NCBI GenBank assembly: GCA_016214985.1 | Contig: JACRMM010000026.1 | Location: forward strand, 1 to 64,000 | Direction: 5' to 3' | DNA: 64,000 nucleotides | Origin: Deltaproteobacteria bacterium | Lineage (GTDB): Bacteria; Desulfobacterota; Deferrisomatia; Deferrisomatales; JACRMM01 | Part shown: piece by piece, positions 20,008 to 29,781 of the stretch | Layout of the letters: the number at the start of each line of letters is the position of its first letter | How positions within the stretch are numbered: position 1 is the first letter of the stretch | Made by a program: the position numbers and the translations under genes | The notes under the pieces: generated by a model | Database searches by the model: none | Told to the model about the DNA's origin: nothing | The model's input: the letters and a program-made list of their open reading frames with translations, nothing else

Positions 20008-20906
20008 GTTCTCTTTTTCGGAGCCGCGCGGCTCACCACGCACTGCTCGTAGAGGTCGGAGAAGGTGGGCTTGTGTACGTCCACGAACTTGCCGACGGCG
20101 AACCGCCCGGTCAGCCCGATGGCCGTCTCCGCCGGGTCGAGCCGGTCGCTCAAGACGGCGTCGTCCCGGTAGTGGCGCATGAGGGCTAGGCCGTCACCCA
20201 GGCGGTTTCGCCGGGCGTGGGCCGTGGGACAAGGCGAGATGGCCTCGATGAACGAGAAGCCGGGCTTCCCCATGGCCTCGGCGATAGAGTCCCGGAGCTC
20301 GTAGGTGTGGAGCGCGGTCCACCGGGCGACATAGGAGGCTCCCGCCGCGGCCGCGAGGTACACGAGGTTGAAGGGAGGCTCCGGGCACCCGTAGGGCGTG
20401 GTAGTGGAGATGGCGTCCACGGGCGTCGTGGGACCGCCCTGGCCGCCGGTCATGCCGTAGTTGAAGTTGTTCACGCACACCACCGTGAGGTCCACGTTGC
20501 GCCGTGCGGCGTGGATCATGTGGTTGCCGCCGATGGCGAAGAGGTCGCCGTCGCCGCTGATGACCACCACGTTCAACTTGGGGTTGGCGAGCTTCACGCC
20601 GGTGGCGAAGGGGAGCGCCCGGCCGTGGGTGGTGTGGTAGGTGTCGAGGTTGAGATAGCCGGCCGCCCGGCCACAGCATCCGATCCCGGACACCACGACG
20701 GTCCGATCCGGGTCGGTGCCGGTCTTCTCCAGGGCCTTCACGAAGGCGTTCAGGACGATACCGTTGCCGCACCCCGAGCACCAGATATGCGGGATCCGAC
20801 CCTCCTTGAGGTAGGGATCCAGGGGGTGGTCTCCGTGTCCCTTCTGCCGGCCACGCCGCGCCGCCCGGGGCGCGAGCGAGGGCGCGTGAATGAGCCGCTC
20901 GATCAT
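20004..20906 (-). CDS. korB: 2-oxoglutarate:ferredoxin oxidoreductase, beta subunit (TPP-binding)
   Basis: Start MIERLIHAPSLAPRAARR at 20906; HIWCSGCGNGIVLNAFVKAL, VSGIGCCGRAAGYLNLDTYHTTHGRALPFATGVKLANPKLNVVVISGDGDLFAIGGNH. The ORF track start (21980) lies inside korA and is not real. Confidence 0.94.
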   Translation of the reverse strand: MIERLIHAPSLAPRAARRGRQKGHGDHPLDPYLKEGRIPHIWCSGCGNGIVLNAFVKALEKTGTDPDRTVVVSGIGCCGRAAGYLNLDTYHTTHGRALPFATGVKLANPKLNVVVISGDGDLFAIGGNHMIHAARRNVDLTVVCVNNFNYGMTGGQGGPTTPVDAISTTTPYGCPEPPFNLVYLAAAAGASYVARWTALHTYELRDSIAEAMGKPGFSFIEAISPCPTAHARRNRLGDGLALMRHYRDDAVLSDRLDPAETAIGLTGRFAVGKFVDVHKPTFSDLYEQCVVSRAAPKKRT

Positions 20907-22060
20907 CGGGCCACCTCCTCCACCACCCGGTAGAGCTCCTCCGGCGTGAAGAGCCGGCCGCCCATGAACCCGACCAGCACCGTGTCGGCCTGGCCGGCGG
21001 CGCAGCGCTCCACCTCGTAGGCGATCTGGCCGTGGTTGAGCTCCGCCACGACGAAGGCCTTTACCCCCGCCCGGGCGGCGAGCCGGCGGACCTTGTCCTC
21101 TGGGAAGGGCCACACCGTGACGAGCCGGAGCATCCCGACCTTGAGGCCGGCCTCCCGGGCCATCTGCACGACCTCGAGGCTCGTGCGGGCGGAGCAGCCG
21201 TAGGACACGACCACCACTTCGGCATCCTCCAGCCCGAGCTCCTCCACCCGGAGGATCCGGTCCGCGTTCTTCCGGATCTTCCCGACCAGGCGCTGGACCA
21301 GCCGCTCCTGGGCCTCGGGCGTGATCGTGGGGTAGCCGTACTCGTCGTGGGTCAGGCCGGTCATGTGGACCCGGTAGCCCTCGCCGGCGTTGGCCATGGG
21401 CGGAACCCCGTCGGCCTCGGGAAAGTAGGGCGCATAGTCCTTGGGCTTCACCCTGGGTCTGCGCCGCTGGGGCGGCCGGATCGTCTCCGCCCCGGGGATC
21501 ACCACCTTCTCGGTCATGTGGCCCACGACCTCGTCGGACAGGACGATCACGGGGGTGCGGTACTGCTCCGCCAGACGAAAGGCCTCGACGGTGAGCTCGA
21601 AGGCCTCCTGCGGCGAGTCCGGAGCCAGGGCGATGATCCCGTAGTCGCCGTGGGAGCCCCAGCGGGTCTGCATCACGTCCTGCTGGGCCACGAGCGTCGG
21701 CAGTCCCGTGGAGGGCCCGGCGCGCTGGATGTCCACCACCACGCAGGGCACCTCCAGCATGGCCGCGAGCCCCAGGTTCTCCATCATCAACGAGAACCCC
21801 GGCCCCGAGGTGGAGGTCATGGCCCGGGCGCCCGCGCAGGAGGCGCCCACGATGGCCGCCATGGAGGCGATCTCGTCCTCCATCTGGATGTATGTGCCCC
21901 CGACCTGGGGCAGCCGTTTGGACATGCGCTCGGCCACGGCCGTGGCCGGCGTGATGGGATAGCCGGCGAAAAACGTGCACCCCGCGGCGAGTCCGCCTTC
22001 GGCACAGGCTTGGTCCCCGTTGATGAAGTGGGTGCCCGTGAGAACCGCGCTACTTTTCAC
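20903..22060 (-). CDS. korA: 2-oxoglutarate:ferredoxin oxidoreductase, alpha subunit
   Basis: 385 aa; GDQACAEGGLAAGCTFFAGYPITPATAVAERMSKRLPQVGGTYIQMEDEIASMAAIVGASCAGARAMTSTSGPGFSLMMENLGLA. Confidence 0.95.
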   Translation of the reverse strand: MKSSAVLTGTHFINGDQACAEGGLAAGCTFFAGYPITPATAVAERMSKRLPQVGGTYIQMEDEIASMAAIVGASCAGARAMTSTSGPGFSLMMENLGLAAMLEVPCVVVDIQRAGPSTGLPTLVAQQDVMQTRWGSHGDYGIIALAPDSPQEAFELTVEAFRLAEQYRTPVIVLSDEVVGHMTEKVVIPGAETIRPPQRRRPRVKPKDYAPYFPEADGVPPMANAGEGYRVHMTGLTHDEYGYPTITPEAQERLVQRLVGKIRKNADRILRVEELGLEDAEVVVVSYGCSARTSLEVVQMAREAGLKVGMLRLVTVWPFPEDKVRRLAARAGVKAFVVAELNHGQIAYEVERCAAGQADTVLVGFMGGRLFTPEELYRVVEEVAR

Positions 22061-22379
22061 GACGGTGCCTCCACGTCCGGACGGTCGCCCTGGGCAGGAC
22101 GTCCTTGGTCCCGATCCCCGTGACGCCCTCGTCGGTGACGAAGATGGCGAACTCCGGGCACACGGACTCGCAGTACCGGCAGTCTTTGCAGTCGGCTCCC
22201 TGGGTGACGTAGGGAGGGTGGTAGCCCTTCTCGTTGAACTCCTGGGCCTCGGCCAGCACGTGCTTCGGGCAAAATTCGATGCAGTACCGGCAGCCCTTGC
22301 AGCGGTAGGCGAGGATGTTGACCTTGCTGACGGTCACCTCTTGTTGTGCCGCGTCGAGCGGCATGCGCCAGAAGTCCAT
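22050..22379 (-). CDS. korD: 2-oxoglutarate:ferredoxin oxidoreductase, delta subunit (2x4Fe-4S ferredoxin)
   Basis: 109 aa; CKGCRYCIEFCPKHVL and CKDCRYCESVCPEFAIF. Confidence 0.92.
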   Translation of the reverse strand: MDFWRMPLDAAQQEVTVSKVNILAYRCKGCRYCIEFCPKHVLAEAQEFNEKGYHPPYVTQGADCKDCRYCESVCPEFAIFVTDEGVTGIGTKDVLPRATVRTWRHRREK

Positions 22380-22876
22380 CTCGCCTCTCCGGGACAGTCG
22401 GGGCCTGAAATCGGCGTACGCCGCTTCGGGGCACCGACCTTACCGCGGCTAGGCGCGCAGGGTCAACGGTTGGAGGAGGAGGCCGCTGCAAAAGAGTCGA
22501 CTCGGACAACGACGGGGACCTCCTTGTGCTCCGCCGCATCCCCGGCACCCTGCCCGCCCGGCGGCCCTTGAAGGCGAGCTCCCGGTGCGCAGCCGCTTGA
22601 CGCGAAGGGGCCATCCGCGGTATCGGCCTACGCTCGGGAAGGCAGACCCGCCAGGGCGCAGGACGATTCCCGAGCGTTCGTCTCGTGCCGAGCTTCGGCG
22701 GGGGATGTTGGCGAAGACCGATGGCCGGCCGGCGTGGCGAAGCCGCGTCCGGCACCACCACGGATCTGCCTCCCCGCCTCTGCGTCTGCAGGGTTCCACG
22801 CACCCTTGCACGGCCACGCGGAACGCGGTGTACGCGAGCAAGGTTCCACGTCAGCCATCGCCCTTGAGGAGAAGCC

Positions 22877-23848
22877 ATGAAGTTGCGGGAAATTCCGGTC
22901 GACGAGGCCGTCGGGTACGTCCTGCTCCATCGATTCGTCGGCCCGGACGGCAAGACGGTCGCGGGCAAGGGAAAGCGGTTGGAGGCCTCGGACGTCGCGG
23001 CCTTGCGGTCGGCCGGGGCCGCCACCCTGCGGGTGGCGGAGTTGGAGGCCGACGACGTCCGCGAGGACGACGCAGCGCTCGAGCTGACAGAGCTTCTGGC
23101 CGGTCCCGGGTTGACGTCGTCGACTCCCACGGGCGGCCGGGTCGATCTCTCCGCCGCAACGCCGGGGCTGTTCACAGTCGACGTCGAGCTGCTGCTGGAA
23201 GTCAACAGCCTCCAGGGGCTCGCGGTGGCCGCGGCGCGCCACCGTTCGACGGCGCGCGCCGGCCAGCGGCTGGCGTCGGTCAAGATCGTGCCGTACGCGA
23301 TCCCCCGCGCGACCCTGGGCTCGGTTCGCGGCCTGTGCAGGGGGGGGCCGATCTTCTCCCTGAAAGACTTCTCGGTTCGCTCCGCCATGCTGCTGACCGT
23401 GGGCCCCGACGGGTCTCGCGAAGAGCTCGCGGCGGCCTTCGACGGGTCGCTCCGGGAGCGGTTGGGAGCCTTTGGCATCGAGATGGCGGAAGGGCCCCAC
23501 ACCGGCGAGAGCGAGCGCGAGATCGCAGATGCCCTGCGTCGGTCTCGAGTCACGAACCCCGAGATGATTCTGATCGCCGGCGCCGCGTCCGTCGCCGACA
23601 CCGACGACCTCACGCCCAGAGCCCTGCGGGCGGTGGGCGGGCAGATCGTGGAGTACGGCATCCCCACCGAGCCCGGCAGCCTGCTGCTCCTGGCGTACTG
23701 GGGAGACACGCCGGTCGTGGGCCTGCCGGGGTGCGTCCGGAGCACGAAGTTGAACGGCTTCGACCTGGTCCTCCCGAGGCTGGCCGCCGGGGAACGACTG
23801 AGTGCCGCGGATCTTGCCGAGATCGGGCACGGGGGGCTGCTCGACTAG
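22877..23848 (+). CDS. Molybdopterin-binding (MoeA/MogA-related) protein
   Basis: 323 aa; MKLREIPVDEAVGYVLLHRF..GKTVAGKGKRLEASDVAALRSAGAATLRVAEL.., C-terminal DTPVVGLPGCVRSTKLNGFDLVLPRLAAGE. Confidence 0.72.
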   Translation: MKLREIPVDEAVGYVLLHRFVGPDGKTVAGKGKRLEASDVAALRSAGAATLRVAELEADDVREDDAALELTELLAGPGLTSSTPTGGRVDLSAATPGLFTVDVELLLEVNSLQGLAVAAARHRSTARAGQRLASVKIVPYAIPRATLGSVRGLCRGGPIFSLKDFSVRSAMLLTVGPDGSREELAAAFDGSLRERLGAFGIEMAEGPHTGESEREIADALRRSRVTNPEMILIAGAASVADTDDLTPRALRAVGGQIVEYGIPTEPGSLLLLAYWGDTPVVGLPGCVRSTKLNGFDLVLPRLAAGERLSAADLAEIGHGGLLD

Positions 23849-23925
23849 GGGCGGAGGATGCTCCGTGGTTTCCAGGGCGGCCGCCCTCCCAAGCGGTCCG
23901 CCCCCACGGGCCGTCGATCCTCCGC

Positions 23926-24717
23926 TCAGCTCCCCGGCCCCACTTCCCTCTGACCCATCGGCACGAGACGGACCGGCGTCGTTGCCTGCCCCGCCCGCCC
24001 GTTGGTTCCCTCGTTCTGTGCCAGCATCGGAGCCTTGGTGTACTCCAGAATCGCCCGCAGGAGCGAAGCGCTGTGACTGAGTTGGCCATACGCCTCGTCC
24101 TTCGTGGGCAGGCGATCCTCGGCCTCCAGCCGTCGGCCCAAGGAGCAGGATAAGTTGGCGACCCTCGCGATCTCCCGAGCCAGGTCCTCCTCGGACCGGA
24201 TCGTGATCGGGTAGATCCGAATGCGCGCCAGGTTCTCCAAGACCTCGCTCTCGACGAGCCCATCGATCGCAGCGTGGTTCTTCTGGTTAAAGGCGTTGTA
24301 CTCGGTGTTGTGGAGCGGCATCGAGAGGTCGGCGACGTAGTGCGCGGCGTAGGCGAGATGGTACTCGCCGTACTTCCCCTTCGCCTTCTCGGCGACATAG
24401 TTCCGGACCGCGGCGATGATTGCCCCGTAGAGGTGGCCAGTCGGTTCGACCGTATTGTAGCGGCTGACCTGTTTCATCACGTCAGCCGCGGTGACCGCGG
24501 GGGCGTTCCCAGGGTTGTTCACGTAGTGGTTGTTCTGCTCGATGGCTCCGGCCTTGATCTTCGCGATGTCCGGCCCGACCGCGTTGTACCACTTGGCGTA
24601 CCCAGCTGCCTTGGCAACCGCCAGATGGGTCTCGTCGTGCCAGGCGAGCGCCGGATTCGCCAGGGTGGTCGCGAAGCACAGGAGAAACAGAGAGAGTCGC
24701 GCTGCCCAGGACTTCAT
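23926..24717 (-). CDS. Secreted zinc-dependent phospholipase C / S1-P1 nuclease-fold protein
   Basis: 263 aa; signal peptide, WHDETHLAVAKAAGY, HLAYAAHYVADLSMPLHNTEYN metal-ligand pattern. Confidence 0.6.
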   Translation of the reverse strand: MKSWAARLSLFLLCFATTLANPALAWHDETHLAVAKAAGYAKWYNAVGPDIAKIKAGAIEQNNHYVNNPGNAPAVTAADVMKQVSRYNTVEPTGHLYGAIIAAVRNYVAEKAKGKYGEYHLAYAAHYVADLSMPLHNTEYNAFNQKNHAAIDGLVESEVLENLARIRIYPITIRSEEDLAREIARVANLSCSLGRRLEAEDRLPTKDEAYGQLSHSASLLRAILEYTKAPMLAQNEGTNGRAGQATTPVRLVPMGQREVGPGS

Positions 24718-24792
24718 GAATCCCCCTGAATGGAGTCCCGTTCGGGCCTAGGGGCGGACGATCTCCGCACCCGGGCCCCCAACGTGCCCGCG

Positions 24793-24984
24793 TCAGATTC
24801 TCGACGGATCACAAAGGTTCTCCTTCTCTCGGGCCGCCCGGCCGCACCTCTTGCAAAAGTACTCCGCTTGCTTGACGATCTTCTTGACGCGCTCGATGTC
24901 CTGGCGGGCGGCGATGCAGCAGAGATGGTTCTCTTGGTGGTGCTTGTCGTCACTGCACTTGTGCACATCACCGTGGTGGCTCAT
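24793..24984 (-). CDS. Small Cys/His-rich (putative metal-binding) protein
   Basis: 63 aa from ATG at 24984: MSHHGDVHKCSDDKHHQENHLCCIAARQDIERVKKIVKQAEYFCKRCGRAAREKENLCDPSRI. Confidence 0.6.
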   Translation of the reverse strand: MSHHGDVHKCSDDKHHQENHLCCIAARQDIERVKKIVKQAEYFCKRCGRAAREKENLCDPSRI

Positions 24985-25342
24985 CGGAGTCCTCCTTCGC
25001 GGGGGTGGATTAGGTGACCGGAACGGTAACATTTTCGCCGTCGGGTGGGCAAGGAGCAAGCCCTCAGGACGAGGGGGTAGATCGAAATCCTGACCACGGC
25101 CTCTTTGGCCCCGAACCGCGCGCGGCCGCCGACGTGGGCGCGAAACCGGAGCGGCCTTCACCGTCAAGCCCCCCCTACGAGGACCGGGAGGCCGCAGTCT
25201 CCGTCCGATCGGTACCCCATCCGTAGGCTCACAGCGTTTAGGCTGACGCCGTCACCCGGCGCGATGGCTCCTCGGTGACCCCCGGGGTGCTCCCATTCAT
25301 CGCTGCCACCCCGCAACCGTCACAGCCGACAAGGAGGGGACG

Positions 25343-26515
25343 ATGAACAGATCTCGTGGCGTCTGGGCGTTGGTCGCCGTGCTGTTGTCCTGCTGGCTCT
25401 CGGCCTGCGGGGGCGGAGGCGGGGGGGGCGGAAAGGACGAACCCGCTTTCAAGGTGACCGACCTGAACCCCACGGACTCGGCCGCCGGCGCGCTGACGGA
25501 CGGGGACATGAAGAGTCCGGACGGAACCCGATTCGATCTCTACCGGGTCAGCCTCACCCAGCCCGGGCGGCTCACGGCTCGACTCGTGTCGAGCGACTTC
25601 GACGCCTACCTTTGGGTCTTCGACGGCAAAGCCCTCGAAGAGCGTGACCTGAACCTCTGGGATCCCCACTGGCTTGCGGACGACGATGACTCAGGGGGCG
25701 GGACGGACGGGACCGACGCCGAGATTTCGATCGACCTCCCGGCCGGCACCTACGTCCTCGCCGTAAACTCCCTGGACGTCGAGACCGGCAGTTACACCCT
25801 CGTCGTCGCGGTCTCCTCCCCCGCGTCTCCGCCCCAGGTGGGCACCTCGTACCTCCAGTATCGGACCTATGAGAGCGGCACCGGCAACCGGTATCAGGCG
25901 TGGGTGCAGGTGACCCGAGACGGGGCGCCCGTCGACGAGACCGAGGTGTCCGCCGTTCACCTGTTGGACTCGGTCGGGGCGCCGGTTGAAGCAATGAGCA
26001 CCGGGTTCTACTCAGGTGAGTACCTGTCGCTGAACTGCAGCGTGGACCCCTGCTCCGAGGCGGGTCCCTTGGCCGAGTCCGGTTTCTGGGCGACATACTC
26101 CGACCTGGACCCCGGCGTCTACGGCCTCGAGTTGATCAACATCGACCCGCCGAATTTCTTCAGTGTGATCGACTATCCCGGTCAACTCGCGCTCCCCGTC
26201 GTCGCGAGCGCTGGCCTGCAGGCCCAGCGGGTCGGCAGCGACCTGACCCTGAATTGGACCAACCCCGCCTCCGAAGCCAACTGGACGCAGGTGGAACGAC
26301 TCTACGTGGTCCTCCTCGACGGGGCCGGCAAGGACGTCCTCTACGTGCGCCTTCCCCCCACCGCGGCTCAGGTCACGATCTCCGGCACCCTCCTCAGCCG
26401 GGCGGCCGCGCTCGGAGACGGAACCCTCGCCCAGTGGGAGGTACAGACGCGTGCCTACGACTCCAACGCCATGAACTATGCGCGCGGGTACTCGGCACGG
26501 GAACCGATTCCCTAA
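25343..26515 (+). CDS. Secreted lipoprotein with pre-peptidase C-terminal (PPC)-like domain
   Basis: 390 aa; lipobox LSACGGGGGGGG, RFDLYRVSLTQPGRLTARLVSSDFDAYLWVFDG..LPAGTYVLAVNSLDVETGSYTLVV. Confidence 0.75.
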   Translation: MNRSRGVWALVAVLLSCWLSACGGGGGGGGKDEPAFKVTDLNPTDSAAGALTDGDMKSPDGTRFDLYRVSLTQPGRLTARLVSSDFDAYLWVFDGKALEERDLNLWDPHWLADDDDSGGGTDGTDAEISIDLPAGTYVLAVNSLDVETGSYTLVVAVSSPASPPQVGTSYLQYRTYESGTGNRYQAWVQVTRDGAPVDETEVSAVHLLDSVGAPVEAMSTGFYSGEYLSLNCSVDPCSEAGPLAESGFWATYSDLDPGVYGLELINIDPPNFFSVIDYPGQLALPVVASAGLQAQRVGSDLTLNWTNPASEANWTQVERLYVVLLDGAGKDVLYVRLPPTAAQVTISGTLLSRAAALGDGTLAQWEVQTRAYDSNAMNYARGYSAREPIP

Positions 26516-26653
26516 GTTCTTCGTTCCGCGGCGGGCACGAGCCGAGGCGCAGGCCCCGACTCGGGCATGACGCGTAGCGGGCTCTCTGGACGGCCGGCTC
26601 GGTACGCGGGGGCGCAACGCCTGCGCCCCCTCTTCGCCGGCGGCGGGGTGCGT

Positions 26654-26935
26654 CTGCGCTCCTTCTGAGTCGCCGAACGAGAGGGGGCCGCAGATAGCCA
26701 CCACGTCGGGGTAGGTATAGAGCCCGGTGGCGGACACCTTGACCCGGAGATCGGAGGAGAAGATGCGGCAGTCCCGGTTCTTGAACTGGGTCCCGAACTC
26801 TCTGACGACATTGGTAACGATGAGGACGTGCCGTGCGCTGGCGCCCGACATCGCGAAGACCTCTCCGTTGAGGTACTCGCTCTTGTGTCCGGTTCGACGC
26901 TCGGCGTTAAGATACTGCGCCGGGGTTAAGAATGG
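26654..26935 (-). pseudogene. Truncated Uma2-family (DUF820) endonuclease-like gene
   Basis: Minus strand reads FLTPAQYLNAERRTGHKSEYLNGEVFAMSGASARHVLIVTNVVREFGTQFKNRDCRIFSSDLRVKVSATGLYTYPDVVAICGPLSFGDSEG, a Uma2 N-terminal half, then loses homology; no clear upstream start codon. Confidence 0.75.
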
Positions 26936-27102
26936 CTCCGGTTGAACGGCCGTTGGACTCTCTGTCGACGCGCGGTTCGGCCCATCGATATCGGAGGGAC
27001 TCTAGCCTGAGGGCACAAGAGCCGCCAAGCGTCGCCCCGAGTGACCCGGAGTGACCTGAATGTCGGGCTTCGCGTGTTCAACCCAACGAACGGACTCCCG
27101 GT

Positions 27103-27519
27103 TTACGGACAGGCGCCGATTCGTCTGCCCTTGTACCGGGTGGTCATGGTCGTTCCTTCCGCCTGGACCTTCATGGTCCCTTCGTAGGAATCTCCCTTGA
27201 AGACCATTTCCCCTTCGCCGCTCCCCGCTTGCCCCCCCTTGCATTTCATCTTCCAGGTAACTTTGTTCCCGGACTGCTTCAGGTCAGTGATCCTGCAATC
27301 GCCGTCCCCTTTTGGAATCGTCTTGCCGGTATCTTTCACGTCCTCCTTGGTGTAGCAGTGTTTGATCGTGGTCTCCGGCATCTGGATAGGCATCCCCGGC
27401 ATCTCCATCTTAGTCGTAATCTCCCACATTCCTTCCTTTATGCCCGACTCTGCTGCGAGAAGCATAGTCGGCACGAGCAGTGCGGACATCAGGGTTGCGA
27501 TCTTCAGTCTTCTTCTCAT
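27103..27519 (-). CDS. DUF3617 family periplasmic protein
   Basis: 138 aa from ATG at 27519; signal peptide then GMWEITTKMEMPGMPIQMPETTIKHCYTKEDV..DCRITDLKQSGNKVTWKMKCKG..GEMVFKGDSYEGTM. Confidence 0.85.
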   Translation of the reverse strand: MRRRLKIATLMSALLVPTMLLAAESGIKEGMWEITTKMEMPGMPIQMPETTIKHCYTKEDVKDTGKTIPKGDGDCRITDLKQSGNKVTWKMKCKGGQAGSGEGEMVFKGDSYEGTMKVQAEGTTMTTRYKGRRIGACP

Positions 27520-27802
27520 TGTGCTCTCCTTGCCGTCTAATTTCGTAGTGAAGCGCGCGCCCAACGGCACGCGCCGGCATGCTGGTAATCACAGCAGGTT
27601 TCCGACCGGGTCAGACTCTTGTACCTCATCGGGGCCGGGGGCGGCAATCTGCAAGCCGCCAAGCTCCCAGTCTCACTCGGCCCTTTACCTGAAGAAGCAA
27701 ACCGCCGGAGACGATCACCGGGTCCAGTTTTCGCGACACGGCGTTCCCCGAGCATTCCCCTGCCTTGACGGTTAGCGTTCAGCGCTATCTCATCGCAGCA
27801 GG

Positions 27803-27925
27803 ATTCAGATCTTTCGGTGTGCGGACACGCAGGCACGGTTCGGCACCGCCCACTGCAGGCGCTTCGCCGCCCTTGCCGACGTGGCGGCGCGCAAGTTGGC
27901 CCAGCTCGATGCCGCGGAAACGTTG
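27803..27925 (+). pseudogene. Truncated HigB/RelE-like toxin N-terminal fragment
   Basis: Reads IQIFRCADTQARFGTAHCRRFAALADVAARKLAQLDAAETLKK, resembling the start of HigB-type toxins (SFRCKDTEALF..R..RKLxxLxAAxTLxDL); the C-terminal half is absent. Confidence 0.55.
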
Positions 27926-27986
27926 AAGAAACACATCGCACGTGCGCAAGAGCGCTGCAGGCACGGATTGCTCTTGCGCACGAGCG

Positions 27987-28022
27987 TCCACCTGGATTCG
28001 GCCGTCCCCCTGGATTCGGCCG
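27987..28022 (+). repeat. Tandem 18-bp duplication (GTCCMCCTGGATTCGGCC x2)
   Basis: gtccacctggattcggcc followed by gtccccctggattcggcc; 17/18 identical. Confidence 0.9.
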
Positions 28023-28096
28023 CCGGTCTTGACCGGCGCTTTCCCAGCGTCCCCAAGTCCCGAGTCCATTCCGGCGACCGGTTTCCCCCGCGGCCG

Positions 28097-28189
28097 CCCG
28101 CCCTCACGGGCCGTCGATCACGACCGAAATGACGCGCCCTTCCGCGACCTCTCCCTCCCCGAATCGCTCGTTGCCCTCGACGTCGGCGC
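28097..28189 (-). pseudogene. Remnant of the giant-gene 3' end (copy 2, includes the stop codon)
   Basis: About 93 bp almost identical to 36248-36340; encodes ..DVEGNERFGEGEVAEGRVISVVIDGP-stop on the minus strand. Confidence 0.9.
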
Positions 28190-28685
28190 CCGATCGCTTT
28201 TCGGATCCTCGCTCGTCAACCCCTACGTCCGTGCGTCATCCATCAGCCTCTCACTTCTGCACCCAGCCAGCCGTCATCTGTGCGCTGCCCTCCCCTGCGC
28301 GTCTGTCCAGCCCCCTTCTTGTTTCCTGAGGGAATGACTCCGCAAGGGGACGGGGCTTCGGGGAAGTAGAGGTCACGCCAGCCCGGGCCATGACCTCGGG
28401 CGGGGGATACGCACATGCCACTATTTGCCGCGCCATATACTAGTAAAATCGCTTCACGTGGTATTGCAATTTACTACTGTCCCAGTAGACTTCTCTCTTG
28501 GATGTGCCTCGGGAACTGCGCGCAGGCGAACCCCCCCGGCGGCTGGGCATGGATGGCACCGAGATACAACCCCACGATCGGCGTCCGCAGCGGATCTCCA
28601 CTCCCAAGTCCAACTGTCTGGTCTTTCGCAAGTTTCTCGTTGGACGAGCACGTCGGCTAACTGTACACGAAAGAGGCCTACGTAG

Positions 28686-29567
28686 ATGGGAAATAACGAT
28701 TGCCAATCTGTCTCGTTGTTAAGGGGCCCCGGCCCCTTGTGTCGAGAAACAAATTATCAGATACCGACGACGCCGGGATCTATTGGCATCAATGATATAG
28801 CGCAGCGCATCGCAGACCATCCTGACCCGCAACAGGGCCTAGGCCCAGACTGGAGGAACGTGGCCTTTTGGTTTGAGGGAAGACTCACCGAAGCCACAAT
28901 TGGAATTGGAGCATTGGTCGTCAACGGTAGACTCTACGCGCAGGTAGACTATCCGGACGCAACCATACACAGGTGGTCATACCGTTCCTCCCTTGTCGGA
29001 GCAACATACCTTCCGTTACCCATATCTTTGGAATCAATAAGGACAAATGCGGATCCCTGGCAATATCTTCCAGATCGTTTCGACATAGGAAGCAGATGGA
29101 GACGATTGTCCGCCGCGTGCAAAATAACGCCGGGTGTATTGGAGTTAACTCTTGAGGATGCAGTTCCGAAATCTTGGGATCCGCATGCACTGATAGCGCC
29201 AATGGTTTTTAGTAATCGCGTCGCAGAAGGAGATTGGTTGTATCATCAATCAAGGCAGCATATACACGGCGCAAGGTATGACGAGTGTGGTTTGCGTCCT
29301 TTCTACACGGGTCCATGCCGCAATACATACTTTAACGACCCATACAGGGGATACGGTAGTGACAGTGAACAGAGCTATATCACAATACATCAAGCAACCC
29401 CAGGTCGCGCTAATGTAATTCTGCGCTTCTCTCTATTCACAGTGATTGACAATGTCCCTCACTTAAGAAATTCACTATTTGACCTTGGTGCATTCGTTGG
29501 AGGTTCTCAACAAATGCATTACCACGGTATAGAGACTACCCCCATAGATAACCAAGGCATAACGTAG
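28686..29567 (+). CDS. Hypothetical protein in an AT-richer island
   Basis: 293 aa ORF in sequence visibly lower in GC than its surroundings; no family recognised. Confidence 0.6.
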   Translation: MGNNDCQSVSLLRGPGPLCRETNYQIPTTPGSIGINDIAQRIADHPDPQQGLGPDWRNVAFWFEGRLTEATIGIGALVVNGRLYAQVDYPDATIHRWSYRSSLVGATYLPLPISLESIRTNADPWQYLPDRFDIGSRWRRLSAACKITPGVLELTLEDAVPKSWDPHALIAPMVFSNRVAEGDWLYHQSRQHIHGARYDECGLRPFYTGPCRNTYFNDPYRGYGSDSEQSYITIHQATPGRANVILRFSLFTVIDNVPHLRNSLFDLGAFVGGSQQMHYHGIETTPIDNQGIT

Positions 29568-29781
29568 ATAATAAGCATTGTTGGGTCCATTTGTGCCATC
29601 GCAGTATTGGTGGCCTTGAAATTAGTTTACAGATAACTTCTGCGTCGCCAGGAAAGCAATCTTTCGGGAGGTATGGAGACGGTTACTCTCAGCCCGGGAC
29701 CTTCGACGGCCGCACCGTCGCTGTCACTTGGCACCTGGGGAGACCCAAGGGGCGCTTCCGGGTTCTTCGTGGGCGAGGCGC

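Noticed and set aside
25408-25436. G-rich tract (ggcggaggcggggggggcgg) in a lipoprotein gene as a possible phase-variable switch
   Set aside because: It encodes the poly-Gly linker commonly seen right after a lipobox Cys; the longest homopolymer is only about 8 G. Possible but not supported without read-level variation.
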